DNA of 64,000 nt from Telmatactis stephensoni. Lineage: Eukaryota; Cnidaria; Anthozoa; Actiniaria; Isophelliidae. A model generated the notes under the pieces. It saw nothing but the letters and a program-made list of their open reading frames with translations, ran no database searches and was not told the origin of the DNA. Shown here one piece after another: positions 12,166 to 21,880 of the stretch. Each line of letters starts with the position of its first letter. Position 1 is the stretch's first letter. Where the stretch lies: contig JALIZF010001671.1 in assembly GCA_029948255.1 (NCBI GenBank), positions 62,001 through 126,000 on the forward strand. The letters are read 5' to 3'. Made by a program: the position numbers and the translations under genes.

Positions 12166-15100
12166 GTAGTTTGGTAGCAGGCCTTCTTTAAGACATGTTG
12201 AGTTGAATGCGACCGAAAAATTTGAATCGATGATTTTCCTCTTTGTTTTTTCAAGTTTTCTTACTTTCAATTTGGTGTCTTCATTTACAAAAAGACAAGT
12301 AATGTGAAAAACTTTTATTAGTCGACGCGTTTCGACAGTGCTCCGCTGTCATCATCAGGATAAAAAGGAAATATAATTTTACAAACGGTCATTATATAGA
12401 TAAGAAATATGATATATTACAAAATTCAAATATAGGAAATGTAACATAGTAAGTTTACAAATAACGGTGATTTTTATCTAGTATTGCGTTACAAGGTTAA
12501 TAGAGTACATAAATAGATGCGATATTTACAAAATTCAAGCCGGAAGTTTGTTACCAAAGAGTAACAGTGTTCGCGTAAGGCCAGTAGCTTGTTGGTTTAG
12601 GGACGGGTTTATCTTAGCAATTCGGTAGGCTTCTAAGACTTGTAAGCGGTTGAAATCTGTGACATGCTTGTATATAGTCGTGTGGTTGACCAAGTCTTGT
12701 CTCGTAAGTTGTCTTTTGTGAACGTCGCTTGTGTGTTTCTTAATAGCACCAGATTGTAGATGCATCGTTAGGCGTCTAGATAGCGTTGTGGTTGTCATAC
12801 CGATGTATTTGGCATTGGCCAGGAGCTCACACTCTCCTTCGTTACATTTGTACTCGTATACGACATTGGACGTCTGAAGATGGTCTACTTTCGGGCTGTT
12901 CTTCATGATGAGTTTTGTGGTTGTGTTCGATTGATAATAGATAATCAGTTTGAGTTTGTGGTCGGGGTCATTACAGCACGTGTTCTTGTAAATTAAGTCT
13001 CGCAGGATTTTTTCGTCGGTTTTGTAGGAGGATGAAAACTGGTTTTTGTAGTAGACATGACTCCAAGACAAAAATCCTTACCCCTGAATTACTACAAGCT
13101 GCTAAAGAACTCAAATCACACCCCGATATTATAATACGTAAAGCCGACAAATCCAACGTTTTGGTTGTACTTGACAAACATGAATACAAAACGAAACTTG
13201 ATGCTATACTTTCTAACAAAACCAAATTCGAAAAGATCAAGCGTGACACTACTAAAGAACTGAAAACCGAAGTTAACAAGCTAATTGCCTCTTCTAATAA
13301 AAACTTACCTGTTAATATCCTCAAACCTATTTCTGGAGAATACAGCCCTGGCTACCTCTATGGCACCGTAAAAACACATAAACAAGGCAACCCACTACGC
13401 CCAATCATCTCCCAAGTCACCACACCTATATATGAAACTGCAAAACAACTTAATAGCCTTATCACACCATACATGCCTGCTGAATACATGCTCAATTCTA
13501 CTGATGAATTGTTAAGCATACTAAGAGCCTTACAACCCCAAGGAAGCCTGGCCTCCCTGGATGTAGAGTCATTATTTACTAATGTACCGGTTCAAACAAC
13601 TATCAACATCATATGCGATGCTATATACCGCTCTCCGAGCTCTTTGCCTACATTAGCAATCTCTGAACCAGTCCTCAGAAAGCTCCTCCTAGCTTGCACC
13701 ACCAAGTCCCCATTTCGACACATTGATGGCAGTCTATACCGCCAAATTGACGGTGTGGCAATGGGATCACCTCTAGGAGTTACTTTTGCCAACTTCTACA
13801 TGTGTCACGTAGAAAACAATGTGATGGAACTAAACAAACCTCCCCTCTACTGCCGATATGTTGATGACTGTCTTGTTGTTGTACAAGATCAGCATGAGCT
13901 ATTATCCATCAAAGAGTCCTTCCAAGAGATGTCTGTGCTGAAATTTACTCACGAGGAATCTAATAACAACAACATCAATTTCCTCGACGTCTCCATCAAT
14001 GCTACTGACGACAAATACGTCATGTCAGTATACCACAAGCCAACGCATAAAGGCATATACCTCAATGCAGATAGCGAATGCCCTGATCGGTACAAAATTG
14101 GAACAATCAAGGCCCTTATACACAGAGCCTACAAAACATCCTCAACCTGGGAAATTTTCAACTCCACAGTTACAAAATTAAAGCAAACCATCATCAACAA
14201 TGGCTTTAGTAACACAATCTTTGACAAAACCCTGCATGACTACCTTCACAAAACCCAAACTGCCACCTCCGCTTCCAATAGTACATCACAACCATCACAA
14301 ACTGTTATCCATAATGTCTACTACAAAAACCAGTTTTCATCCTCCTACAAAACCGACGAAAAAATCCTGCGAGACTTAATTTACAAGAACACGTGCTGTA
14401 ATGACCCCGACCACAAACTCAAACTGATTATCTATTATCAATCGAACACAACCACAAAACTCATCATGAAGAACAGCCCGAAAGTAGACCATCTTCAGAC
14501 GTCCAATGTCGTATACGAGTACAAATGTAACGAAGGAGAGTGTGAGCTCCTGGCCAATGCCAAATACATCGGTATGACAACCACAACGCTATCTAGACGC
14601 CTAACGATGCATCTACAATCTGGTGCTATTAAGAAACACACAAGCGACGTTCACAAAAGACAACTTACGAGACAAGACTTGGTCAACCACACGACTATAT
14701 ACAAGCATGTCACAGATTTCAACCGCTTACAAGTCTTAGAAGCCTACCGAATTGCTAAGATAAACCCGTCCCTAAACCAACAAGCTACTGGCCTTACGCG
14801 AACACTGTTACTCTTTGGTAACAAACTTCCGGCTTGAATTTTGTAAATATCGCATCTATTTATGTACTCTATTAACCTTGTAACGCAATACTAGATAAAA
14901 ATCACCGTTATTTGTAAACTTACTATGTTACATTTCCTATATTTGAATTTTGTAATATATCATATTTCTTATCTATATAATGACCGTTTGTAAAATTATA
15001 TTTCCTTTTTATCCTGATGATGACAGCGGAGCACTGTCGAAACGCGTCGACTAATAAAAGTTTTTCACATTACTTGTCTTTTTGTAATGAAGACACCAAA

Positions 15101-15170
15101 TTGAAAGTAAGAAAACTTGAAAAAACAAAGAGGAAAATCATCGATTCAAATTTTTCGGTCGCATTCAACT

Positions 15171-15266
<96 letters not shown>

Positions 15267-15455
15267 CAAATCCCTAAAACTTTGATCTTGTTCTGATATA
15301 TATACATATATATATCCGCCATTTTCCATTGTCTTTCCTTTTGTTCTGAAGGTTGTTCTCAAGGGAAAAACTTGAGAACAAAAGGAAAGACAATAGAAAA
15401 TGGCGGATATATATATGTATATATATCAGAACAATATCAAAGTTTTAGGGATTTG

Positions 15456-15549
<94 letters not shown>

Positions 15550-16318
15550 CTCCAGTAAATGGATTACATAAAGAATTGAGTAGTTTACTTCAAGATATAT
15601 ATGAAATACTGTACATACACGTAAGACAAAATAATCATGTCACAAAAACAAAACAAAAACAAATAAGAATTTATAGTTACTACTGGTAATCATGGTTCAT
15701 AGTTCAAGGTTAATTACCAAACTGGGCAAGTTTGAGTCTGTCATCGGTTTATTCTCTCACTTTACTTCACTTCACTTGTATTTTATTCAAGGTTAATTAC
15801 CAAACTGGGCAAGTATGAGTCTGTCATCAGTTTATTCTTTCACTTCACTTATATTTCATTGTGCAACCTCAAAGATACAGTTGTATTAATGCAGCTTAGC
15901 ATACAGATGTCAAAAGCAAGTTATAATAAAAAGGGCATCACACAAAATCATATAAGTTAAACTTACTCCGATCTACTCCCATATGTCCAAAAGGAGTGAT
16001 TATTTTACATTTAAAATATTAAGTTAATTAAGCTTATATCTTGTAGTAAAATTTAAGTATAACTTTTGTAACTCATTACTTACCAACTATTTGCGAGTTA
16101 TCAGGCTCTGGAATCTCTTCCGCTGAAACGTGTTCATCTGTACAAAATGATGATGACTGCCCAAAAAGCATTTGTTGAATATCGAATTCCGTTTGAAGGT
16201 GGTTGAGTTGTGTTCTCCGATGCACTGCTCTGCCATTGCAGTGCTTACATTGGCAGTGAACATGAGGTCCCCTCTTTGCAGAGCAACTACAAAGTGCTGA
16301 CGGAAATCTACTCACCAT
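6313..16318 (-). CDS. CACTA/EnSpm (Tnp2-DUF4218)-like gene, nine exons, frame intact
   Basis: Hand-spliced exons (minus strand): 16318-16084, 11663-10752, 10532-10485, 10345-10169, 10066-9902, 8755-8399, 8040-7987, 7808-7342 and 7140-6313. All introns are GT-AG except the one after 9902, which uses a GC donor (GCAAGT). The exons join in phase into 3,243 nt (1,080 residues) with no stop. Landmarks: cysteine cluster CSC...HCQCKHC (residues 10-30), acidic/N-Q-rich stretch, HWDGFQPF (about 383), [17 protein letters not shown]...ACRRC (about 480-510), FDVMH (about 590), GHWKAEEFQKF (about 645), then [22 protein letters not shown] (about 730-760), which resembles the DUF4218 part of CACTA transposases. 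The protein is inferred to be a transposase or a derivative. No CACTA-type termini were found. The start ATG sits in a donor-like context (ATGGTGAGT), so the 5' end could differ. A Penelope element occupies intron 1. Confidence 0.75.
8104..8203. repeat. Foldback in CACTA-like gene intron
   Basis: GGTCTGTACAGAGAAATATCA near 8107 is reverse-complemented at 8180-8200, giving a hairpin of about 100 bp inside the intron between 8399 and 8040. Confidence 0.75.
9448..9604. mobile_element. 157-bp foldback MITE
   Basis: Terminal inverted repeats of about 37 bp, starting AGAGCAGTTTTCGTATGAG and ending CATACGAAAACCACTCT, enclose a core rich in CCGTACCGT and ACGGTAC words. It lies in an intron of the CACTA-like gene. 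No coding capacity; no clear target duplication. Confidence 0.75.
12310..12368 (-). ncRNA. Hammerhead-ribozyme-like motif, reversed Penelope copy
   Basis: Exact reverse complement of the motif at 15005-15062, belonging to the left arm. Two copies in opposite orientation flank the element. Confidence 0.48.
12535..13059 (-). pseudogene. Reversed 5'-truncated Penelope copy (GIY-YIG part only)
   Basis: On the minus strand this reads the same C-terminal sequence as the forward copy, from [15 protein letters not shown] to [10 protein letters not shown], with no visible differences. It lacks the reverse transcriptase. It ends at the head-to-head junction near 13059 (GTCTACTACAAAAACC in both copies). 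Confidence 0.88.
13062..14837 (+). CDS. Penelope-like reverse transcriptase with GIY-YIG domain, N-terminally truncated
   Basis: The open frame runs 13032-14837 (601 aa); its first ten or so residues come from the junction with the reversed copy. Recognisable segments: [16 protein letters not shown] (pre-RT), [20 protein letters not shown], motif [13 protein letters not shown], motif [20 protein letters not shown], motif [11 protein letters not shown], then NFLDVSI and VYHKPTHKG. The C-terminal part (about residues 470-600) has a two-cysteine [11 protein letters not shown] segment and [18 protein letters not shown], the GIY-YIG endonuclease typical of Penelope elements. Family members usually have a longer N-terminus, so this copy is 5'-truncated, but RT and endonuclease are uninterrupted. 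It acts by reverse transcription primed at cleaved DNA (family knowledge). Confidence 0.9.
   Translation, partial: SKTKILTPELLQAAKELKSHPDIIIRKADKSNVLVVLDKHEYKTKLDAILSNKTKFEKIKRDTTKELKTEVNKLIASSNKNLPVNILKPISGEYSPGYLYGTVKTHKQGNPLRPIISQVTTPIYETAKQLNSLITPYMPAEYMLNSTDELLSILRALQPQGSLASLDVESLFTNVPVQTTINIICDAIYRSPSSLPTLAISEPVLRKLLLACTTKSPFRHIDGSLYRQIDGVAMGSPLGVTFANFYMCHVENNVMELNKPPLYCRYVDDCLVVVQDQHELLSIKESFQEMSVLKFTHEESNNNNINFLDVSINATDDKYVMSVYHKPTHKGIYLNADSECPDRYKIGTIKALIHRAYKTSSTWEIFNSTVTKLKQTIINNGFSNTIFDKTLHDYLHKTQTATSASNSTSQPSQTVIHNVYYKNQFSSSYKTDEKILRDLIYKNTCCNDPDHKLKLIIYYQSNTTTKLIMKNSPKVDHLQTSNVVYEYKCNEGECELLANAKYIGMTTTTLSRRLTMHLQSGAIKKHTSDVHKRQLTRQDLVNHTTIYKHVTDFNRLQVLEAYRIAKINPSLNQQATGLTRTLLLFGNKLPA
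15005..15062 (+). ncRNA. Hammerhead-ribozyme-like motif, forward Penelope copy
   Basis: CTGATGA (15014-15020) is followed by stem II GACAG-CGGAGCA-CTGTC, GAAA (15039-15042) and CGCGTC (15043-15048), with CTTTTTAT/ATAAAAG-like pairing on the outside. This is the order of a hammerhead with a very short helix III, reported in Penelope elements. One extra U separates the core from stem II, so activity is uncertain. Confidence 0.5.
15458..15543. repeat. (TA)n microsatellite
   Basis: Pure TA dinucleotides. Similar tracts lie at about 11888-11938, 12083-12160 and 15174-15262, all at the ends of the Penelope arms. Apparent YIYIYI ORFs there are artefacts. Confidence 0.95.
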
Positions 16319-16632
16319 TTACCCTACGTACTTTTAAATTTGCTAGCGTTTTGAACGCTCTAGATCAGAAAGACAAGATAAGGTAAACATTCATAACACG
16401 AGGAAGCCATTTTGAAAAGGTGTGTACCGCTGACCAAGAAAAGTGACAAGTTCGCCTGAACGCTTAGCCAATCAAAAATGAATACCACAATTGGCGCCAA
16501 AAACTAACCAATCACAGTATAAGGCGGGAAAGAGAACCAATCATAGACCTAGTAAAGGCAAGGAAACGTGCACTACCGAACTTACAGAGTTATTCCTTCG
16601 CAAAGATCAGAGTATACGTACAGTAAGCTAGT
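16319..16632. promoter_or_regulatory. Divergent promoter region with three CCAAT boxes
   Basis: This 314-bp interval separates the minus-strand CACTA-like start (16318) from the plus-strand SAM gene start (16633). CCAAT occurs at about 16480, 16509 and 16535 (each as CCAATCA). No TATA box stands out. A shared bidirectional promoter is inferred, not shown. Confidence 0.4.
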
Positions 16633-19600
16633 ATGTCGTCCAAAAGTTATAATTTGGGAAAGAAGTTTCGCACTAGTTTAAATTCGACTGCTGATAACTC
16701 AGACCGAGATACAGACGACACTGAAATTCTTTCAGACGAAGCAGAGGACTTAGCTAGTCAGGCTAACACTGCAGTTCTCTTCGATTCGCCCAGTGGATCC
16801 CAAATAGAATCTCCTCCATTGCCGACATTCGGCGCCAAAATCGCTTCCAAGCCCCCGAGTAATACTTCACCAGGTAAGGAATTATTTTGCTTCTATCTGT
16901 GTAAAAGCTCCATTAACTTTAATCCCAATTCAAAGTTAATTTTTAAGTGTGGCTGCTCGCTTCGCTCGCAGCAATTAGGTTCAACTCTGACCTGCACAAC
17001 ATGTGCTCCAGGACCGGACGATAGCGCCAAAATTGCATGCTTCTTGTACAAACGAACTACAAATATTCAATCCCTCAAGTACCGGTTCACGGGGTAATGT
17101 TACTTATATTTGTGTAATTAAAAGCTCCAACTATTACTTAAACTTGTTTTGAAAAACTGTAAAGTGCTAAAATGCCTTTTATTTCTTTCTTTTTTTATAG
17201 CTTTGAGTCCGGCCTGCGCTAAGCCTAATGGCGCTAAATCCCCGGCTTTCCCTTCTGAAAAACAACTTGAAGCCGATCCCTCAGGTATTGTCTGGTCGAA
17301 ATAAATAATGAATCAAAACTTTTTCCCAACTTTGTAAACTGTAAAACTAAGTTTTTTTTATCAATTAATAAAATGAGTACTTCATATTTCCAGCTTGGAA
17401 TCAGAAACGGGTGTTCCAGTGGGTAGAAGAAAATTTCGATAAAGATGTAGCAAAAAAATTTAAAGAAGAAGAAATCAATGGAGAGGCACTAATGAGTGAG
17501 AGAATATTATGTGACACTACAGCTATGGAGAAGTTAGGACTGAAAACAATAGGAAAGCAAGAACATTTCAAAAAACTCGTGGGCGGTCTAAAGACTAAAG
17601 GTAAAATATGCTAAATATTAAACTTAATATTATTTTAAAGAATTGTCATGTGTTTGCCTCTTCCCTCCCCTTCCACTTTTATTAGGAAAAAGCATTTACA
17701 GCAAGCAATACAATGTACTAGTATTTAACGTCTCACAAGCTACTAGTGTGAATCTGTGAGTGTAATTTTATGTCAATGTTGATTTTTGATTGTAGAAAAA
17801 GCGGTAAACTTGGATGACAACAAAGACCTGGACAGACTATTAACTCATGGCGAGAAAAAAAAGCTTACGTGTGAAGACAAGCGCACATACAATACAAAGT
17901 AATGGAAATTGTGATTTTGCTAGTTATGAACTATTATATTACTGGAATCAATTTATAAAGCACATATAATCGGTTTGCAGTTAGACAATTACTATTTTTC
18001 AATATTTTGTTTCTTTGATTGTCTTTCAACTCCTGTTTTCTCTATATTTCAACTCTTATTAACAATTATCTGAATTATAGAGGGTAGCTTTATTTGCCTT
18101 TTTTTTTTGGTCAGTTTGGTTTAGTTTGTTTCTCTGTTTGGTTTGGTTGTTTGTTTACTTTGATTTTGAAAGCGGGCCTATCTGTTTACACTAAAGATGT
18201 GAACTATTATTTTCCTTTGCAGAAAGAAGATGATAATTTCTGAAATTAAAAAGGAATGGCCTGAATCTGACGAAACTCCATCTTTCAGAACCAATTGTGT
18301 GGATGATATCAATCGTCTTCACGAATTTGCTAAGCGGATTGCCAGTGATGAGGCCTACATATTCAAAAGGTGTTTTTTGGGTGTAAACGCCATTAAAGAA
18401 ATGGTGAAAAACACCATGAGGGAAAGAAGAAGAAGCTTAAAAGACAATATGGTATATTATAACACATCAGGGACTGACACTGCTTCCTCAACACCTGAAT
18501 CATCTCCACCACTAAAGAAGAAAATGAAATATGACCAATATTTTCATCCAGGTACATATAACTCTATAAGAAATTATATTGTTTCATACAATTTTCAAGC
18601 CATGAAAATATGGACTTTAGTTGAGAAAGCAAAAAATGTTAAATGTCTGATATCATGCTTTTAATTTCAGACTCAAAATTGTACTGTACAATCATGATAA
18701 GGATTATGTCTCTCAACTGATCTGTTATTTCATCAAATTACTCATTTGTGAGAGAACTGTTTGCAGTGCTTTATATAATTATGTCTGTAGAAATAGAATA
18801 ATTTTACATAATAGCTGAAAAAGACTATCATGTTTTGCAGTTTAACGTGAAAATATTGAAATGACTATGATTTTACAGAATCCTTAATTCTTTATCTACA
18901 ACTCGAGCTGTTTCAAAGTCAAACTAATGAAGTCACGCTAATGAAGTGGGACTCGAGTTTGACTTTGAAACATTAGCTCGAGTTGTAGATAAAGAAGGCA
19001 ACTGGCATCAAAGATTATTTTTAGAAGCATGGCATTCAAAAATAGATAAGAACTCAGAGAACAATCATATTCAAATTTCTAATATCTATGATACGCGTGC
19101 GCAAGTAGTTAGCTTTAAAATGTGCGTGTAAATCAGGTAAGGGTGATGTTTACACGAGACAACTTGCAACAACGATTTTCCGCGCAACACTTTGTCAAAT
19201 TCATTATTTTGCGCTAAAAGTTTTTAAAATTCAAATCAAACAATTGCAAAGTGTTGGCTAAGCAAAAATTTCGATAAAAATCCAGTTCCGTTTTGTACGA
19301 TAAACAGCATAAACTTTACGGGCAACATTTGTTGCGCGGAAAATCGTCGTTGCAAGTTGTCTCGTGTAGCACCACCTTAACGTCTTTACCTGACACTGAA
19401 GAAGGTCTGAGACCAGACCGAAACGTCTGTAAGTTTTTCAAAAAACTAAGCCAGAGTCGGTCGACCTGTATTATTAAAGCTATGATGAATCCTGGCTGCA
19501 ATTTCAATATATTCAACAGTAATAATGATTTGGTACCAAATTTAATTGATTTTTGCATGCTTTGTTGAAAGAAGTGCACACTGAGGCTTTAATGTTATGA

Positions 19601-19903
19601 ACAGTAGTGTCAGTAATGAATCACATTTTATCTCTTTCAGATTTAACACAAGATAGCTCAAATCTAATTGTGATGATGTGCCTTAACATAAACAGCATTA
19701 AAGATGTTCAAATGACCAGGCAATTGCATCCACTAAAGAAGATGTTTGGATTATCCTACTTAAGAGGGCAAGACAAAAATACCCATGTTAGGGCCATAGC
19801 AAATGCCTTGCTCGATAACAATTATGTCAAAATTGAAGAGGGAGCAGACTTGGCAAAACTTACCAGAGACAACGTTGCGTGTGTCAAAGAACTTGTGCTT
19901 TAA
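16633..19903 (+). CDS. SAM-domain protein, seven exons, frame intact (435 aa)
   Basis: Hand-spliced exons: 16633-16873, 17013-17093, 17201-17284, 17394-17600, 17796-17898, 18223-18551 and 19641-19903, all GT-AG and in phase, total 1,308 nt. Exon 1 is acidic and Ser/Asp-rich. Exon 4 (residues about 136-204) is a SAM domain: WNQKRVFQWVEENF, FKEEEINGEALM, then MEKLGLKTIGKQEHFKKLV, matching the helix pattern of these protein- or RNA-binding modules. Exon 6 is basic (KNTMRERRRSLKD, PPLKKKMKYD), a possible nuclear signal. The last exon (LHPLKKMFGLSYLRG) belongs to no family I can name. Introns hold a foldback, a MITE and a ribozyme-like motif but coding exons are clean. Could be a host gene or an accessory gene of the divergent CACTA-like unit. 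Confidence 0.72.
18892..18993. repeat. Foldback repeat in SAM gene intron
   Basis: TTATCTACAACTCGAGCTG (18892 on) is inverted at 18956-18992 (GACTTTGAAAC..CTCGAGTTGTAGATAA). Arms of about 35 bp with a 3-base difference flank a core that repeats AATGAAGT. Confidence 0.8.
19138..19380. mobile_element. 243-bp MITE with about 50-bp TIRs
   Basis: Left end TAAGGGTGATGTTTACACGA and right end TCGTGTAGCACCACCTTA are inverted, continuing through GACAACTTGCAACGACG and TTTTCCGCGCAAC. No coding capacity. It lies in the last intron of the SAM gene. Confidence 0.8.
19385..19437 (+). ncRNA. Hammerhead-like motif, solitary
   Basis: CTGAAGA (19396-19402), stem II GGTCT-GAGACC..AGACC, GAAA (19420-19423), CGTC (19424-19427), with outer pairing ACA/TGT and TTA/TAA. 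The core fits CUGANGA-GAAA-GUC with one extra A before stem II, as in the Penelope motif. It probably marks a Penelope remnant, though no RT is nearby. Confidence 0.42.
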
Positions 19904-20335
19904 GGTTTGATGTCTACAAAACTACAGACAATCATTTTTGTGATAGTTTAAACGTTATGGCATAATATTGGATATCTTGTGACTATATTAAGTTCAAAGT
20001 TCATGTTGAAAGATATTATCGCAACTTTCAAGCTCATTACTTAAATGCATGTGACAATTTGATACATAGCGTATTCCATATACTGAATCATTTTGTATAT
20101 CATTATATTTTGTGTATTGATTGGCTCATTAGAGACCGACACAAATTATACTTAATCGCTCACGATATGAAACTTTGAAATATGTTTGGCACAATTAGTT
20201 TTGTCAATGTTTCAAGGAGTTTAAAGTTTTAGTTTTCCTTATTTAGGATTGTCAATGATTTATATATATGTTTATATAGATTGAGTTATCCTAGAATAAA
20301 TATTTTTTGTGTTATAAAGCATGGTTGTTAGTGGG
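19904..20335. other. 3' flank of SAM gene, no gene seen
   Basis: AT-rich sequence with possible polyadenylation signals (AATAAA near 20295). Nothing else recognised before the minisatellite element. Confidence 0.4.
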
Positions 20336-20339
20336 TAAT

Positions 20340-21346
20340 TGGGATATCTAGCAGTTGTGGGAAAGTGACTTTCCACATTTTACCAAATTTGGAAAAGTGA
20401 TAAACCATTGTGGGTTTTTGGGATATCCATCTTTGGGAAAGCAGTTTTCCACATTTACCAAGGAGTTTGGAAAAGTGATAAACCATCGTGGGTTTTTGGG
20501 ATATCCATCTTTGGGAAAGCGATTTTCCACATTTACCAAGGAGTTTGGAAAAGTGATAAACCATTGTGGGTTTTTGGGATATCCATCTTTGGGAAAGCGA
20601 TTTTCCACATTTACCAAGGAGTTTGGAAAAGTGATAAACCATTGTGGGTTTTTGGGATATCCATCTTTGGGAAAGCGATTTTCCACATTTACCAAGGAGT
20701 TTGGAAAAGTGATAAACCATTGTGGGTTTTTGGGATATCCATCTTTGGGAAAGCAGTTTTCCACATTTACCAAGGAGTTTGGAAAAGTGAAAAACCATCG
20801 TGGGTTTTAGGGATATCCATCTTTGGGAAAGCAGTTTTCCACATTTACCAAGGAGTTTGGAAAAGTGAAAAACCATCGTGGGTTTTTGGGATATCCATCT
20901 TTGGGAAAGCAGTTTTCCACATTTACCAAGGAGTTTGGAAAAGTGAAAAACCATCGTGGGTTTTAGGGATATCCATCTTTGGGAAAGCAGTTTTCCACAT
21001 TTACCAAGGAGTTTGGAAAAGTGAAAAACCATCGTGGGTTTTTGGGATATCCATCTGTGGGAAAGCAGTTTTCCACATTTACCAAGGAGTTTGGAAAAGT
21101 GAAAAACCATCGTGGGTTTTTGGGATATCCATCTTTGGGAAAGCGGTTTTCCACTATGGAAAATTACCAGGAAAGCCCAATTTTCCACATTTGGAAAATA
21201 ACAAAAACAAATGTGGTTTTTTGAAAAAACCACTGTGGAAAAAAGGCATTTTTTCCAAATATGGAAAATATTTGAAAACCATATAAAAACCACATAAAAA
21301 CCACAATAAATACACATGTGGAAATTTGGAATTTTTTCCTGTGAAA
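20340..21346 (-). mobile_element. Minisatellite-bearing element 2 (78-bp array)
   Basis: Read on the minus strand it begins CACAGGAAAAAATTCC at 21346, the same terminus as element 1 (4652). Next comes about 190 bp densely built from TGGAAA/TTTCCA and GTGGTTT/AAACCAC words in both orientations, then the 78-bp array (about 20400-21150). The array unit contains TTTGGAAAAGTGATAAACCA, resembling the element 1 unit. The far end near 20340 is approximate. Confidence 0.7.
20400..21150. repeat. 78-bp tandem repeat, about 9.6 copies
   Basis: The unit (GGGATATCCATCTTTGGGAA, TTTTCCACATTTACC, AAGGAGTTTGG) repeats every 78 bp. Two subtypes occur: early copies read GTGATAAACCATTG, later copies GTGAAAAACCATCG. 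78 is 26 codons, so all frames of both strands can stay open; these ORFs are artefacts. Confidence 0.93.
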
Positions 21347-21428
21347 GTGGTTGAAACCCTGTTTGTACAACATATATATATATATATATGTCAATGAGAT
21401 CATTAAATTTAATTATTTGTATTTTTAA

Positions 21429-21684
21429 CAGGGTTCCCAGGGGTCAGGGAAAAGTCAGGGAAAAACACAGTCAGGGAAAATTAAGTCAGGGAAAAGTTAG
21501 GGAATTCTATATTTGGTCAGGGAAATTGACATTTTCACTTGAAGTCAGGGAAAAGTCAGGGAATTTTGTTTAAGTAACTTTAAAAATATTTCTCGTAGAT
21601 GCTATTTTAAACATAAAAAAAACTTTCAAAGAGAGAATAAATTATTTACAGGAATTTAACACTTCAGAGTGGCTGGGAACCCTG
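21429..21684. mobile_element. hAT-type MITE with TCAGGGAAAAG sub-repeats
   Basis: TIRs CAGGGTTCCCAG and CTGGGAACCCTG. The left half is filled with seven or so copies of TCAGGGAAAA(GT). No ORF. Flanks (TTTTTAA / TTTAAG) give no clear 8-bp duplication. Confidence 0.65.
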
Positions 21685-21713
21685 TTTAAGCTAATTAATT
21701 CGTGCATTAATTC

Positions 21714-21880
21714 GTGTATTGTATTGTATTGTATTGTATTGTATTGTATTGTATTGTATTGTATTGTATTGTATTGTATTGTATTGTATTGTATTGTATT
21801 GTATTGTATTGTATTGTATTGTATTGTATTGTATTGTATTGTATTGTATTGTATTGTATTGTATTGTATTGTATTGTATT
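21714..21880 (+). repeat. (TTGTA)n pentanucleotide array, about 33 copies
   Basis: Uninterrupted TTGTA/ATTGT units. The same pentamer forms the 3' tail of the non-LTR element ending at 36275, so this may be the expanded tail of a truncated insertion. Confidence 0.95.

Larger units (their letters stand above)
11880..15545. mobile_element. Penelope-like element in a 3.7-kb inverted duplication
   Basis: The left arm (about 11880-13059) is the reverse complement of the right arm (about 14312-15545). The arms contain the 3' third of a Penelope-like element including its GIY-YIG region, its 3' non-coding end, long (TA)n tracts and a foldback unit with CCGCCATTTTC..GTCTTTCC. The single-copy centre (about 13060-14311) carries the reverse transcriptase. 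So a reversed, 5'-truncated copy is joined head-to-head to a longer forward copy. Inverted and partial-tandem copies are typical of Penelope insertions, but the duplication here continues beyond the element into the TA tracts and foldback. It sits in intron 1 of the CACTA-like gene. Confidence 0.85.

Noticed and set aside
11873..12270. Several YIYIYI-type ORFs, also at 15017-15362
   Set aside because: Translations of (TA)n microsatellite.
13592..13792. Minus-strand ORF inside Penelope RT
   Set aside because: Shadow of the real plus-strand RT frame.
11880..15545. LTR retrotransposon interpretation of the flanking copies
   Set aside because: The flanks are inverted, not direct, and the protein is a Penelope RT with GIY-YIG endonuclease, so they are not LTRs.
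20328..21317. Long ORFs on both strands (329 and 292 codons)
   Set aside because: They arise from the 78-bp array; open frames on both strands at once show they are periodicity artefacts.
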